A program made the position numbers and the translations under genes. The notes under the pieces were generated by a model. It did not search any database and had not been told where the DNA came from. It worked only from the letters and a program-made list of their open reading frames with translations. This document shows positions 42,398 through 50,876 of a stretch of 64,000 nucleotides of DNA, piece by piece. The stretch is from JAEWSN01 sp942493335. Lineage in GTDB: Bacteria > Bacillota > Clostridia > DSM-8532. The DNA is taken from positions 1,178,001 to 1,242,000 of the forward strand of contig OW818693.1 of the NCBI GenBank assembly GCA_942493335.1. The letters are read 5' to 3'. Position 1 is the first letter of the stretch; each line of letters starts with the position of its first letter.

Positions 42398-43528
42398 TCA
42401 TGAACCAACCGATGGACCTTCTCCTGATTCGGCTTTCCCCATGCAGCACTTCTTGTACTTCTTCCCGCTCCCGCAAGGGCAAAGCTCGTTCCGCCCTATC
42501 TTGTTACTGGCCGAATGCACGGTTCCCGAGGCTATCTCAGGCTGGACGTCCGGCAGTGGTTGGGCAAGCTTCGGTCCTTCCTTTCGCAGGTCAGCCGGCG
42601 AATGCCCCTTCAGAATCCACTGCGGCGTTGCATGATAGAACGCCCGCAGATGTTGAAACAACGCACTTATGCGCGTAGCAGATGGAGGGTCAAGCCATTG
42701 ATCCAGGATCGGCATCAGCACGTCGAACGACTCGCTCCCCTGCATGGCGTCCTGCAGATCCAGCAGGAGGGATTCCACATCCTCGCGGTCCACCTTGTAG
42801 TGCGACCTGACAAAGCTTCGGAACTTGTCCATTTCCGGGGAAGGCATCAAAAAATCCGGTACAGAAGCGGCCAGGAGCTGTTCCCGGCTGAGTGGACGAA
42901 ACGGCACCTCCGATCGAAGCCTTTGCTCCTTCAGCACGACTGCTGGCTCCTGCACCCGAATGTCGCAGAAGCCAGTGTCCGTCTGTTCCATCCGTTCGTA
43001 GTAGGCACGCGCGAATCCCAACACCTGGAGCATCTCCGGATAGGGAACGGGTTGTCCCGTCAACGCTTCCAGCTGACGATGCACTTGCACGGCGTCCATT
43101 GCGCCATAGTAATGCAGCATCCCGTGGGTCAGCGCCACCCATTCAGTGTTCCGGCGGATGCGTTCCCGCAAGGCGTCGGATTGGGCAAGACGAAAGGCTT
43201 CCGCAAGTTCATCCGGAAAGAACAGGCAGAGGTCCTCTTCGACTTTATCCGAAAATACGAGCGCATGCTGTACCAGTACGGCCATGCTGTCCTGGTCGAG
43301 GTCCACCGAGCGCTCTTCGATGTCATGGGTCAGAATGGTGACCAAGGCGTCATAGGCCTCCTGGTCGAGCCGCTCGAGCATGAAGGCATAGCGGGGTGGC
43401 AGCAGAGCGGCCAGTTGCTCTGCCTTTTCGGCCTTCAGAAGGTTGCTGATATTCTTGAAACCATATAATTGCCGTATCGCATCGAGTTCCTCCTTCGTCA
43501 GATTGAGCAGTGCTTCCAGCAATTGCAT
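42398..43528 (-). CDS. SEC-C motif protein of unknown function
   Basis: The 376 residues are mostly helical and acidic without a recognised domain. Only the last 35 residues are diagnostic: a SEC-C zinc-binding motif GRNELCPCGSGKKYKKCC, found at the end of SecA and in many unrelated proteins. The N-terminal part starts LLEALLNLTKEELDAIRQ and may be a helical repeat. The ATG at 43528 has AAGGAGG 8 nt upstream. Neighbours do not suggest a role. The zinc motif is intact. Confidence 0.82.
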   Translation of the reverse strand: MQLLEALLNLTKEELDAIRQLYGFKNISNLLKAEKAEQLAALLPPRYAFMLERLDQEAYDALVTILTHDIEERSVDLDQDSMAVLVQHALVFSDKVEEDLCLFFPDELAEAFRLAQSDALRERIRRNTEWVALTHGMLHYYGAMDAVQVHRQLEALTGQPVPYPEMLQVLGFARAYYERMEQTDTGFCDIRVQEPAVVLKEQRLRSEVPFRPLSREQLLAASVPDFLMPSPEMDKFRSFVRSHYKVDREDVESLLLDLQDAMQGSESFDVLMPILDQWLDPPSATRISALFQHLRAFYHATPQWILKGHSPADLRKEGPKLAQPLPDVQPEIASGTVHSASNKIGRNELCPCGSGKKYKKCCMGKAESGEGPSVGS

Positions 43529-43923
43529 CGTATGAACCTCCTTGGTGGTGGTGAGAGAAACAGCATTCCAATACTCGAATCATTTTATTTGTTTTCAAAA
43601 TGGAAGATTTCATCCGGCCCTTCGCTATGATCTCCCTCTGGCGAATGGGAATCCGGATGTTTGGCCCCCGAAGGCAAGAATTTCATCCCTCTTGGTCGTC
43701 CGCATTCTTCCGCAATATTCAATATTGCTGATCATTTGATGTTTCATTGTGATCACCCGTATTTGTTGTTTTCTCCATTATACCGTGACAGGCGAATTAT
43801 GGAAATAAATCAGTGGTTCCCCAATGGCGGGCAGTCCAAGCTCCATAGATTGCTGAATATGGCAATGATAAAAGCTGGTTACTTTTTGCAACGACCGTCT
43901 TATCCTTTCGTTCCTGAAAGCGC
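43529..43923. other. Intergenic region without recognisable genes
   Basis: This stretch precedes the SEC-C gene. It contains a TATAAT-like box on the minus strand (43792-43797 region) with only a weak -35 partner. No ORF with a ribosome site, RNA gene or repeat was recognised. Confidence 0.5.
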
Positions 43924-43952
43924 AAAAAGGACCGCTTCCTGTGAAGCGGTCC
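43924..43952 (-). terminator. Terminator after tRNA-Gln
   Basis: GGACCGCTTC and GAAGCGGTCC form a ten-base-pair stem followed by TTTTTG on the minus strand. Confidence 0.9.
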
Positions 43953-43964
43953 CGGTTGGTAACT

Positions 43965-44040
43965 TGGCTGGGATGGCAGGACTCGAACCTGCGGATGCCA
44001 GAGTCAAAGTCTGGTGCCTTACCGGCTTGGCGACATCCCA
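43965..44040 (-). tRNA. tRNA-Gln (anticodon TTG)
   Basis: A 76-nt cloverleaf with acceptor TGGGATG/CATCCCA, anticodon stem CCAGA/TCTGG around CTTTGAC, T-loop TTCGAGT, discriminator G and encoded CCA. Confidence 0.97.
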
Positions 44041-44139
44041 ACGGATGTCCTCCCCCTTGACCGTGACACCGCTCGACGTTCGAAGCTGGAAGCCGGAGTT
44101 CATCTCAGCTTCCAACCTCTATTAATCGATTGCGGGAAA

Positions 44140-44216
44140 TGGGGTGAATGATGGGGATCGAACCCATGACCTCCAGGACCACAACCTGGCGCTCTGCCGA
44201 TTGAGCTACACCCACC
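44140..44216 (-). tRNA. tRNA-His (anticodon GTG)
   Basis: A 77-nt gene including the encoded G at position -1 opposite C73. Acceptor GTGGGTG/CATTCAC, anticodon stem CCAGG/CCTGG around TTGTGGT, T-loop TTCGATC and encoded CCA. It lies 99 bp upstream of tRNA-Gln in the same transcript. Confidence 0.97.
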
Positions 44217-44242
44217 ACGTATGAATGGAAAGGACAAGTCAT

Positions 44243-44271
44243 ATTGTAAGGCGCATGCGCCAAATTGTCAA
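44243..44271 (-). promoter_or_regulatory. Promoter of the tRNA-His/tRNA-Gln unit
   Basis: TTGACA (44271-44266), 17 bp and TACAAT (44248-44243) on the minus strand. The spacer contains a 12-bp perfect palindrome GGCGCATGCGCC. Confidence 0.85.
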
Positions 44272-44345
44272 GAAAAAGGTTCATGGATTTATCTTTCTCA
44301 ATTCCACATCCTGCCCGGCAAGCGCGTTTCCGGCACGTCACCGCC

Positions 44346-44374
44346 TTGCGCCGCAAGGAAAGCAGTGGTACAAT
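44346..44374 (+). promoter_or_regulatory. cysS promoter
   Basis: TTGCGC (44346-44351), 17 bp and TACAAT (44369-44374). The transcript would begin near 44381, giving a leader of about 225 nt before cysS. Confidence 0.7.
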
Positions 44375-44417
44375 AGCTGAAAAGATCGGAACAATCAATC
44401 CCCATTCAGGAGGTCAT

Positions 44418-44516
44418 ATGTCACCCTTCTCTTTCATCCGCATCCGGACCGCATGTTGTCGCTGCGTCAGGCCTTTCCTGCCGCAGGTTGGTTCGGATCG
44501 TCCCGAAATCGGATGA
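44418..44516 (+). CDS. Cysteine-rich leader peptide of cysS (putative attenuation uORF)
   Basis: A 32-codon ORF in the cysS leader with a near-perfect ribosome site (AGGAGG, 5 nt before ATG 44418). The peptide begins MSPFSFIRIRTA and continues CCRCVR; Cys codons are at 44454-44456, 44457-44459 and 44463-44465, three out of four consecutive codons. It ends 20 bp before an intrinsic terminator hairpin that lies ahead of cysS. This is the layout of amino-acid attenuation leaders: slow translation at Cys codons would favour read-through into cysS. No T-box motif is present. The peptide itself probably has no other function. Regulation is inferred from layout only. Confidence 0.6.
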   Translation: MSPFSFIRIRTACCRCVRPFLPQVGSDRPEIG

Positions 44517-44535
44517 GGTCCCCACGCAACCACGT

Positions 44536-44567
44536 ACGCCGCAGGAATGCCTGCGGCGTTTTTATTT
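44536..44567 (+). terminator. Intrinsic terminator in the cysS leader (attenuator)
   Basis: ACGCCGCAGG-AATG-CCTGCGGCGT is a perfect ten-base-pair hairpin followed by TTTTTATTTT, 39 bp before the cysS start and downstream of the cysS promoter. CCTGC at 44477-44481, just after the leader Cys codons, could pair with GCAGG of the 5' arm (44541-44545), or instead with GCAGG at 44483-44487. Confidence 0.85.
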
Positions 44568-44605
44568 TGTCCGGAATCCAAAACGGGACCGAACAGGAGG
44601 AACTC

Positions 44606-46207
44606 ATGGCAGCATACTACCTGACTGAAGCGAACCAATTGACAGAAGGGGACCACCAATCAGAAGCAAACCACCCGGCAGAAGCGAACCCTCCCATGGA
44701 AGTGAAGCTGTACAACACGCTGACCCGGAAAATTGAACCGCTTCGTCCCCACGATCCCGGCACCGTTACGCTGTATGCCTGCGGCAAGACCGTGTATGAC
44801 CGGGCGCATATCGGAAATCTGCGCAAATACGTCGTGGACGATGTTCTGGTCAAAACCTTGCGTTATGCAGGATATGCTGTCCGGCACGTGACAAATGTCA
44901 CCGATGTGGGCCATCTGACTTCCGATGCGGACGAAGGCGAGGACAAAATGGAAAAAGGCGCTCGCAGGGAAGGCCTCGGCGTCCTGGAAATCGCCTGTCG
45001 GTATGAAGCGATGTTTTTTGAGGACTGCCGACACCTGAATGTGGCTGCACCTGACAAAATCTGTCGTGCAACGGAACACGTCGATGACATGATCGCCCTG
45101 ATCACTCGACTTGAAATGGGTGGATTCACCTACACGGTCGACGGAAATGTCTATTTCGATATCTCCCGATTCCCGGATTATGGTGTCTTGACCGGTCAGT
45201 CCCAGGAAAGCCTGCGTGCGGGCGCGCGAATCGACATTGATCCCCGCAAGCGCAATCCGCTGGATTTCGTCCTCTGGTTCACCCAGTCCAAATTCAGCCA
45301 GCATGCCCTGCAATGGGACTCTCCCTGGGGACGGGGATATCCGGGTTGGCACATCGAATGCTCCGCCATGGCCCTGAAGGAGCTTGGAGAGCATCTCGAC
45401 ATCCACACAGGCGGCGTGGATCACATCCCGGTCCACCATACGAATGAGATCGCGCAATCGGAAGCAGCTCTTGGACATCGCTGGGTCGGGCATTGGGTCC
45501 ATTCCGATTTCCTTGTGACGGATGGCGAAAAAATGTCCAGCTCAACCGGTGAATTTCTCTCCCTCGACCGCCTGACTCACTTCGGCGCCCATCCGTTGGA
45601 TTTCCGCTTCATGTGCCTGAATACCCGGTATCGCAAACAACTGTCCTTCAGTGAGGAGACCCTTTCCGATGCGAAAAGGGCGCATCGGAAGCTCCGTCGT
45701 CGCATTGCGCTTGTGGCGGATGCGGCGGCCTGCCCGATGGACAACCGAATGACCGATACTGGAAAGATGAATGATGAAGCCGATGGAATCCTTTCAGCAG
45801 AGGATACCGTGCGGGCTGCAGAAGCTTTTTCCTCCCGCTTCCTGTCCGCCATGCTGGACGACCTGAATACGCCGAATGCCTTGTCCGTCCTGCATGAAAT
45901 GCTGCGTGACGAAACATTGCCGCCCACCGAAAAAATACATTGGGTGGCGGAATTCGACCGGATTTTATCTTTGGATCTGCTGACGGAAATGGAAATCCCT
46001 GATGAAAGAAAAACGACACTATTGTCAGACTCCGTATGCCTCCCCGATACGGACGCCATCGAAACCTTGTTGCGTCAACGGGATGAAGCCAGACTTGCCA
46101 GGAATTGGCAGGAGGCTGATCGCATACGGCAGGGATTGTCGGATCAAGGAATTGAGATCATGGACAGTCCGCAAGGCGCAAACTGGCAATGGAAGACTCG
46201 GGCATAA
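44606..46207 (+). CDS. cysS: Cysteinyl-tRNA synthetase
   Basis: A class I synthetase of 533 residues. After an unusual N-terminal extension of about 28 residues (TEAN, SEAN, AEAN-type repeats) comes the normal start with zinc Cys and HIGH region in YACGKTVYDRAHIGNLRKYV, GWHIECSAMA for zinc binding and the KMSKS loop as GEKMSSSTGEF. The catalytic elements are intact. ATG at 44606 with AGGAGG 6 nt upstream; the longer open frame to 44453 overlaps the leader. Expression probably depends on the leader peptide and attenuator upstream. A GGCAATGGAAG/CTTCCATTGCC hairpin spans its stop codon. Confidence 0.95.
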   Translation: MAAYYLTEANQLTEGDHQSEANHPAEANPPMEVKLYNTLTRKIEPLRPHDPGTVTLYACGKTVYDRAHIGNLRKYVVDDVLVKTLRYAGYAVRHVTNVTDVGHLTSDADEGEDKMEKGARREGLGVLEIACRYEAMFFEDCRHLNVAAPDKICRATEHVDDMIALITRLEMGGFTYTVDGNVYFDISRFPDYGVLTGQSQESLRAGARIDIDPRKRNPLDFVLWFTQSKFSQHALQWDSPWGRGYPGWHIECSAMALKELGEHLDIHTGGVDHIPVHHTNEIAQSEAALGHRWVGHWVHSDFLVTDGEKMSSSTGEFLSLDRLTHFGAHPLDFRFMCLNTRYRKQLSFSEETLSDAKRAHRKLRRRIALVADAAACPMDNRMTDTGKMNDEADGILSAEDTVRAAEAFSSRFLSAMLDDLNTPNALSVLHEMLRDETLPPTEKIHWVAEFDRILSLDLLTEMEIPDERKTTLLSDSVCLPDTDAIETLLRQRDEARLARNWQEADRIRQGLSDQGIEIMDSPQGANWQWKTRA

Positions 46208-46222
46208 GCCGTGCTTCCATTG

Positions 46223-46375
46223 CCAGTCTCATCACACCAGGAACAATCTCAGACATCAGGACCAGTTTCATTACGCCAGGAACAATCTCAGACATCAGGA
46301 CCAGTTTCATTACGCCAGGACCTGTCTCAGAACACAAGGGCCAGTCTCAAATGCCCGGTCCCGTCTCAGTATGCC
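46223..46375. repeat. 39-bp tandem repeat between cysS and proS
   Basis: Two nearly identical 39-bp units start at 46239 and 46278 (AGGAACAATCTCAG start). A diverged third unit begins at 46317, with a partial unit before (46223) and after. The last partial unit runs over the proS stop codon (46366-46368). The array fills the space between the two convergent genes; no classical terminator is seen there. Confidence 0.85.
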
Positions 46376-47808
46376 CGGCCCCATACGACCAGCTTCTTCG
46401 CAGGCTTGCCGCAGCAGACGCAGGTTTCCCCGACAGGTGTCTGATCAAACGGCATGCAGCGGGAAGACGCCGCCGTCTTTTCCTTGATGGCATCTTCACA
46501 GGCGCGGTCTCCGCACCACATGGCGCGGATGAATCCCTGTTTCCCGTCCAGTTGGGCGGAGAACTCGTCCATCGTGACCGCATTGGTTGTTCTGGACTCA
46601 CGCAATTCCAGTGCCTTTGCGAGCATTGCGTCATGGATTTCCTGCAAGAGGCGGGAAACGGTGGATTCCAGCTCTTCCATGGGAACGAACAGCTTCTCGC
46701 GGTTGTCACGCCGGACGAGAACGACCTGTCCCTTCTCAATGTCCTTCGGCCCCACTTCCAGACGGATCGGCACACCGCGCATTTCATGCTCGGCGAATTT
46801 CCAGCCGGGCTGCTTGTCGGAATCATCAATCTTCACACGGGCGACATTCTTGAGGGCGGCCTTCAGTTCGGCCGCCTTTTCCTTCACGCCGGGCACGTGA
46901 CCCTGCACCGGCACGATGACCAACTGGACCGGTGCGACCTTCGGAGGCAGAACCAGTCCGTTGTCATCCCCATGCACCATGATGATGGCGCCGATGATGC
47001 GCGTGGACATGCCCCAGGAAGTCTGATGCACGTACTTGAGCTGATTGTCCTTGTCCGAGAACTGGATGCCGAACGCCTTGGCGAAACCGTCGCCGAAGTT
47101 GTGCGACGTGCCGGACTGCAGCGCCTTGCCGTCATGCATCATCGCCTCGATGGTGTAGGTGGCCTGTGCGCCTGCGAATTTTTCCTTTTCCGTCTTCTGT
47201 CCCTTCAGGACGGGAATGGCAAGAAAGTCCTCACAGAAGGACGCATAGGTGTCCAGCATGCGCAGGGTCTCCTCCTGGGCTTCCTCCTGGGAGGCATGGG
47301 CGGTGTGGCCTTCCTGCCACTGGAACTCGACGGAGCGAAGGAACGGACGGGTCGTCTTCTCCCAACGCACAACGGAGCACCATTGGTTGTACAGCTTCGG
47401 CAGGTCGCGCCAGGACTGGATGATGTCCTTGTAGTGGTCGCAGAAAAGTGTTTCCGACGTTGGCCGCACGCACAGGCGTTCCTGCAGCTTCTCGCTGCCG
47501 CCGTGGGTGACCCAGGCCACTTCGGGGGCAAAGCCCTCGACATGGTCCTTTTCCTTCTGCAGCAGACTCTCCGGGATGAACATGGGCATCGAGACGTTCT
47601 CATGGCCCAGTTCCTTGAAACGGCCGTCCAGTTCGTGCTGGATGTTCTCCCAGATGGCATAGCCGTACGGACGGATGATCATGCAGCCGCGAACAGCCGC
47701 GTAATCCACCAGTTCCGCCTTCTTCACGATGTCGGTGTACCATTGCGCGAAATCCACGTCCATCGACGTAATCGCCTCCACCAGTTTCTTGCCGTTGTCC
47801 TTTGCCAT
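46366..47808 (-). CDS. proS: Prolyl-tRNA synthetase, archaeal/eukaryotic type
   Basis: A class II synthetase of 480 residues. It is the short form without the bacterial INS editing domain, with the C-terminal zinc-binding domain (MWCGDRACEDAIKEK, then CVCCGKPAKKLVVWGRAY near the end). Motif 2 is CSVVRWEKTTRPFLRSVEF and TSHNFGDGFAKAFG lies before the HQTSWGMSTR region. This type occurs in many Firmicutes and may need a separate editing protein. The ATG at 47808 has AGGAGGAG upstream. A canonical T-box riboswitch controls it. Confidence 0.95.
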   Translation of the reverse strand: MAKDNGKKLVEAITSMDVDFAQWYTDIVKKAELVDYAAVRGCMIIRPYGYAIWENIQHELDGRFKELGHENVSMPMFIPESLLQKEKDHVEGFAPEVAWVTHGGSEKLQERLCVRPTSETLFCDHYKDIIQSWRDLPKLYNQWCSVVRWEKTTRPFLRSVEFQWQEGHTAHASQEEAQEETLRMLDTYASFCEDFLAIPVLKGQKTEKEKFAGAQATYTIEAMMHDGKALQSGTSHNFGDGFAKAFGIQFSDKDNQLKYVHQTSWGMSTRIIGAIIMVHGDDNGLVLPPKVAPVQLVIVPVQGHVPGVKEKAAELKAALKNVARVKIDDSDKQPGWKFAEHEMRGVPIRLEVGPKDIEKGQVVLVRRDNREKLFVPMEELESTVSRLLQEIHDAMLAKALELRESRTTNAVTMDEFSAQLDGKQGFIRAMWCGDRACEDAIKEKTAASSRCMPFDQTPVGETCVCCGKPAKKLVVWGRAY

Positions 47809-47881
47809 GTTCTGCTCCTCCTGACGGTCTGCCCGGGCTTCGGTTTTTCTTTCCGGTGTTGTGTCTGGACCGGGACGGCAT

Positions 47882-48127
47882 AAAAAAATCCGTCCCAAGT
47901 CTGGGACGGATTTGCATCCGCGGTGCCACCCAAGTTGGTTCCCGATGGAACCCTGCTCGTGCGATCGGTATCGGGATCACCCGTGGACCTTTTTTCGGCC
48001 CAAGCCTCCTGGACGGGGCGGGAACAGTCTCCCTGAAAGCCTTCCACCAAACGGCCTTCTCTCTGCGAGGGTTCATCTTCCCGGATTCCACTCATTGGCA
48101 CATGAATTGCGTCCTTGCGGACCATTG
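47882..48127 (-). promoter_or_regulatory. T-box riboswitch of proS
   Basis: The minus strand carries the T-box antiterminator motif GGGTGGCACCGCGG at 47931-47918, then an intrinsic terminator AAATCCGTCCC/GGGACGGATTTTTTT (47913-47882). About 190 nt of structured leader lie upstream for stem I. In T-box RNAs an uncharged tRNA pairs with a specifier codon and the antiterminator, allowing read-through. The specifier should be a Pro codon, but I could not assign its position with certainty. Confidence 0.9.
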
Positions 48128-48132
48128 AACTC

Positions 48133-48162
48133 ATTATAGGGTTTTCAACGTCAGCCTGTCAA
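48133..48162 (-). promoter_or_regulatory. Promoter of the proS T-box leader
   Basis: TTGACA (48162-48157), 18 bp and TATAAT (48138-48133) on the minus strand, both consensus. Between it and the ABC permease gene (48163-48311) only loose repeats of CATCCG-like words are seen. Confidence 0.85.
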
Positions 48163-48311
48163 TCACGTCCGCATCCGTGTGTCCGCACTGCCGCATCCGC
48201 CTTTCGGGCTTTCCCGCCGCATCCAGCCTGCATTCACCGCTGCATCCGTCTGTGTTCGTTTCGGTCCTTCCCGCCGTATCCGATCCGAACCTGACCTGCG
48301 TCAGTCCTGCA

Positions 48312-50876
48312 TCAGTCCTGCATCCGGATCTGTTCCATGATATTGCCCTTCCGCAACCGCCGCAGCGGTGCAAGCGTGGAAAGTACCGAGATCAGCACCA
48401 CACCGGCCGCAGCTATCTCGATATGGCCCCAAGGAATCGTCCAGACCACCTCTCGCGCCATTGAGCCGATTCCAAACAGCCACCAGGTGAGAAGCGCCCC
48501 TGCCACACCGCCGATCACGGATGCGATGAGCCCCTGGAAGATGCTTTCGTAGAGGATCATCGCCGACATGCCGCCCATGGTCATGCCGACCGCACGCATC
48601 GTGGACAGCTCCCGCGTCCGTAGGATCAGGTTCGTGTTGATTGTATTGATGATGTTGAGACTTCCGATGAGGGCGACCACTGTTACAAATCCATAGATGA
48701 AGATGCACAGAATGATGAGGGTGCTGTTCATTTCCTTGCCCATCTCATCAAAATCGACCCAGTTGAAATCGGCCCTGGCCGAGTCCTGCCTCTCCATCCA
48801 GTCCCGGACCGGCGCGCGATCTGCGCCCTCCGTCAGGCCGATGTAGACGCTTTTCGGTGTCGGCTTCGTCCCGGTCCATTTTTCATACTGTTTTTCCGTC
48901 ACCAGAACGATCGCGCCGCCGTTGCCTGCCCGGGTATACATGAGCGGCCCTTTCTTCAGCACGGCCTGCACATGAACATCAGACCACCCGGATCCGCCTG
49001 TTGTGCGCAGTCCGAACGTATCTCCCGGAGAAAGGGCAAGTGCTTCCAGCATGACGGATTTCCCCTTTTTGGGATCCTCGAACTGTGCCTCGGTCAAAAC
49101 AAGGACCCCGTTGTTCCGCTCCATTTCCGGAACAGACAAGGCACCCCTGGCGACATCCTTTCCCAGCTCGGCCAGTGCCGCATCCCCGACGCAGAGCAAT
49201 CTGGCATCCGGCAGGGTCAGCATTCCCGTATCAGGATCGGCTGCAAGCTCCGGACGCAGTTCACGAAACCGCCGGGTCGGCACCCTGTCATCCAGGAGCA
49301 GCGACACCTCCGTTGATACATTCCTGTATACAGTCCGGACACCCTGCAACCTGCCCAGTTCATCCATCTGCGCATCCGTGAACGGCGCTTCCTGCGAATT
49401 CGCCTGAAAGGCAACATTCATCTCGCTTCCGATCACGTTTGATTTGAAGATCAAGTCGGAAAAGCCGGAAAAGACAATGAAAAGAACCGCACTGATGACC
49501 ATGGAGAACACTGTTACAGCAAATCGCTTGCGGTTCCTCCCCATGTTTTTCCAGGCCATGCTTCCCTCGATGCCAAGCAGGCGATAGAGCAACCCGGTCG
49601 GCTGCGAGCGCTTGATGACTTCGCCTTTCATTTGTCCGGTCGAGCGGATCGCTTCGATCGGAGAGATACGGCCGGCCATGTGGGCCGGCCCCCATGCAGA
49701 CAGCAGGATGGTGACCAATCCAAGGAATGCGCTGGCGCCGACAACCCAGGGTTCCACGACAACGCGAAGATCACCGAAGGCAAGACCTCCATCAATCAGA
49801 TAGAACAGCTTGAACAGGAGCGCCATGGCGGCAGTCCCGCAAAAAACGCCGATGGGGATTCCGATGCCCGCAAGGATGCAGGCTTCCCGCATCACCATCG
49901 CCCGGATCTGGCCGGGTGAGGCCCCGATGCAGCGCAGAATCCCGAACTGTGCAATGCGTTCCATCACGGAGATATGAAAGACATTGTAGATGACGGCAGC
50001 CGTGGCTGCCACCACAAGCCCGACAATGAAGAACAGAATGCCGCCCATGGCCATGTTGATGTCCTTGCTGATGCTCTGCCCCTCGTAGCGAAGCACCTTG
50101 TCATTGAAGGTCGTCTCATGCCTGTCGATGCCGGCCTCGGCAATGGCACGCGCAGCGTCCTCATGGACCTGTCGGACGGACTTGAGCCGGATGACCGCCG
50201 TCAGCCCGGAAGCATCCTGATTCCCATCGAGAAGACGGAGAACCGTGAATGTGTTCAGCCGGGAGTCAAACACAACAGGCTTAATGGTTCCAACGATGGT
50301 ATAGGTTCCGGCCACGGCATCCTTCACGGTTTCATTCGCCGCTGTTTCCCGGTCCTTCAGGACGACGCCCGTCGCGGCGTCCGCCCGGACGCCGACCTTC
50401 AGTTCCACAGTGTCGCCAATCCCCTTCCCGCCGGGCATCCACGACAATGCGCCCTCCTCGACGAGGATTTCGCCGCTGTTCTGGGGCAGCCGCCCTTTGG
50501 CAACCTTCCAGGGCATCAGGTCGAAGGCGGACGGCAGGACAGCCGACACCTTCATGTAGCGGGCTGTTTCCCCGCCTTTTCCGTCAGGCTCCGAACGAAG
50601 CGCGGCAACGCCTTCTTCCCGAATGAGGGTGCCGGCTTCCGTCCGCACATTACCCAACAGCCGATCCGCCTGGACACGGGAAACGGGTTCGACCGCGTAA
50701 TGCCAGTCTCCCGCTTCCCGGATGGCATCCCGGACGAATTTATCCTGCATGCTGGCAAGGATGGTGCCGATCCCTGTGAAAAGAGCCATGGAAAGGACAA
50801 TTCCGATGATGGCGAGAAGAGTGCGCCGCTTCTGCTTGCGCAGATGTTTGCCGGTCCATTGCAGATAACTGGTCAT
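48312..50876 (-). CDS. ABC transporter permease, FtsX/MacB type
   Basis: An 854-residue membrane protein with two FtsX units. An N-terminal segment (about 18-40) is followed by a large outside domain, three membrane segments around 280-400 (IAQFGILRCIGASPGQIRAM between), a second outside domain and three C-terminal segments. The second FtsX cytoplasmic loop reads LSTMRAVGMTMGGMSAM. Its ATG overlaps the ATPase stop as ATGA. Together with the ATPase and the two-component system upstream it resembles modules for antimicrobial-peptide or envelope-stress response. It may be a mechanotransmitter or lipoprotein/peptide exporter; the substrate is unknown. Confidence 0.9.
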   Translation of the reverse strand: MTSYLQWTGKHLRKQKRRTLLAIIGIVLSMALFTGIGTILASMQDKFVRDAIREAGDWHYAVEPVSRVQADRLLGNVRTEAGTLIREEGVAALRSEPDGKGGETARYMKVSAVLPSAFDLMPWKVAKGRLPQNSGEILVEEGALSWMPGGKGIGDTVELKVGVRADAATGVVLKDRETAANETVKDAVAGTYTIVGTIKPVVFDSRLNTFTVLRLLDGNQDASGLTAVIRLKSVRQVHEDAARAIAEAGIDRHETTFNDKVLRYEGQSISKDINMAMGGILFFIVGLVVAATAAVIYNVFHISVMERIAQFGILRCIGASPGQIRAMVMREACILAGIGIPIGVFCGTAAMALLFKLFYLIDGGLAFGDLRVVVEPWVVGASAFLGLVTILLSAWGPAHMAGRISPIEAIRSTGQMKGEVIKRSQPTGLLYRLLGIEGSMAWKNMGRNRKRFAVTVFSMVISAVLFIVFSGFSDLIFKSNVIGSEMNVAFQANSQEAPFTDAQMDELGRLQGVRTVYRNVSTEVSLLLDDRVPTRRFRELRPELAADPDTGMLTLPDARLLCVGDAALAELGKDVARGALSVPEMERNNGVLVLTEAQFEDPKKGKSVMLEALALSPGDTFGLRTTGGSGWSDVHVQAVLKKGPLMYTRAGNGGAIVLVTEKQYEKWTGTKPTPKSVYIGLTEGADRAPVRDWMERQDSARADFNWVDFDEMGKEMNSTLIILCIFIYGFVTVVALIGSLNIINTINTNLILRTRELSTMRAVGMTMGGMSAMILYESIFQGLIASVIGGVAGALLTWWLFGIGSMAREVVWTIPWGHIEIAAAGVVLISVLSTLAPLRRLRKGNIMEQIRMQD

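Noticed and set aside
42156..42482. A 108-codon minus-strand ORF in the gap before the SEC-C gene end
   Set aside because: It overlaps the SEC-C gene 3' end in another frame, lacks a ribosome site and has scattered composition.
48163..48311. Tandem array of CATCCG-like words
   Set aside because: Spacing is irregular and similarity is limited to six to eight bases, so composition bias explains it.
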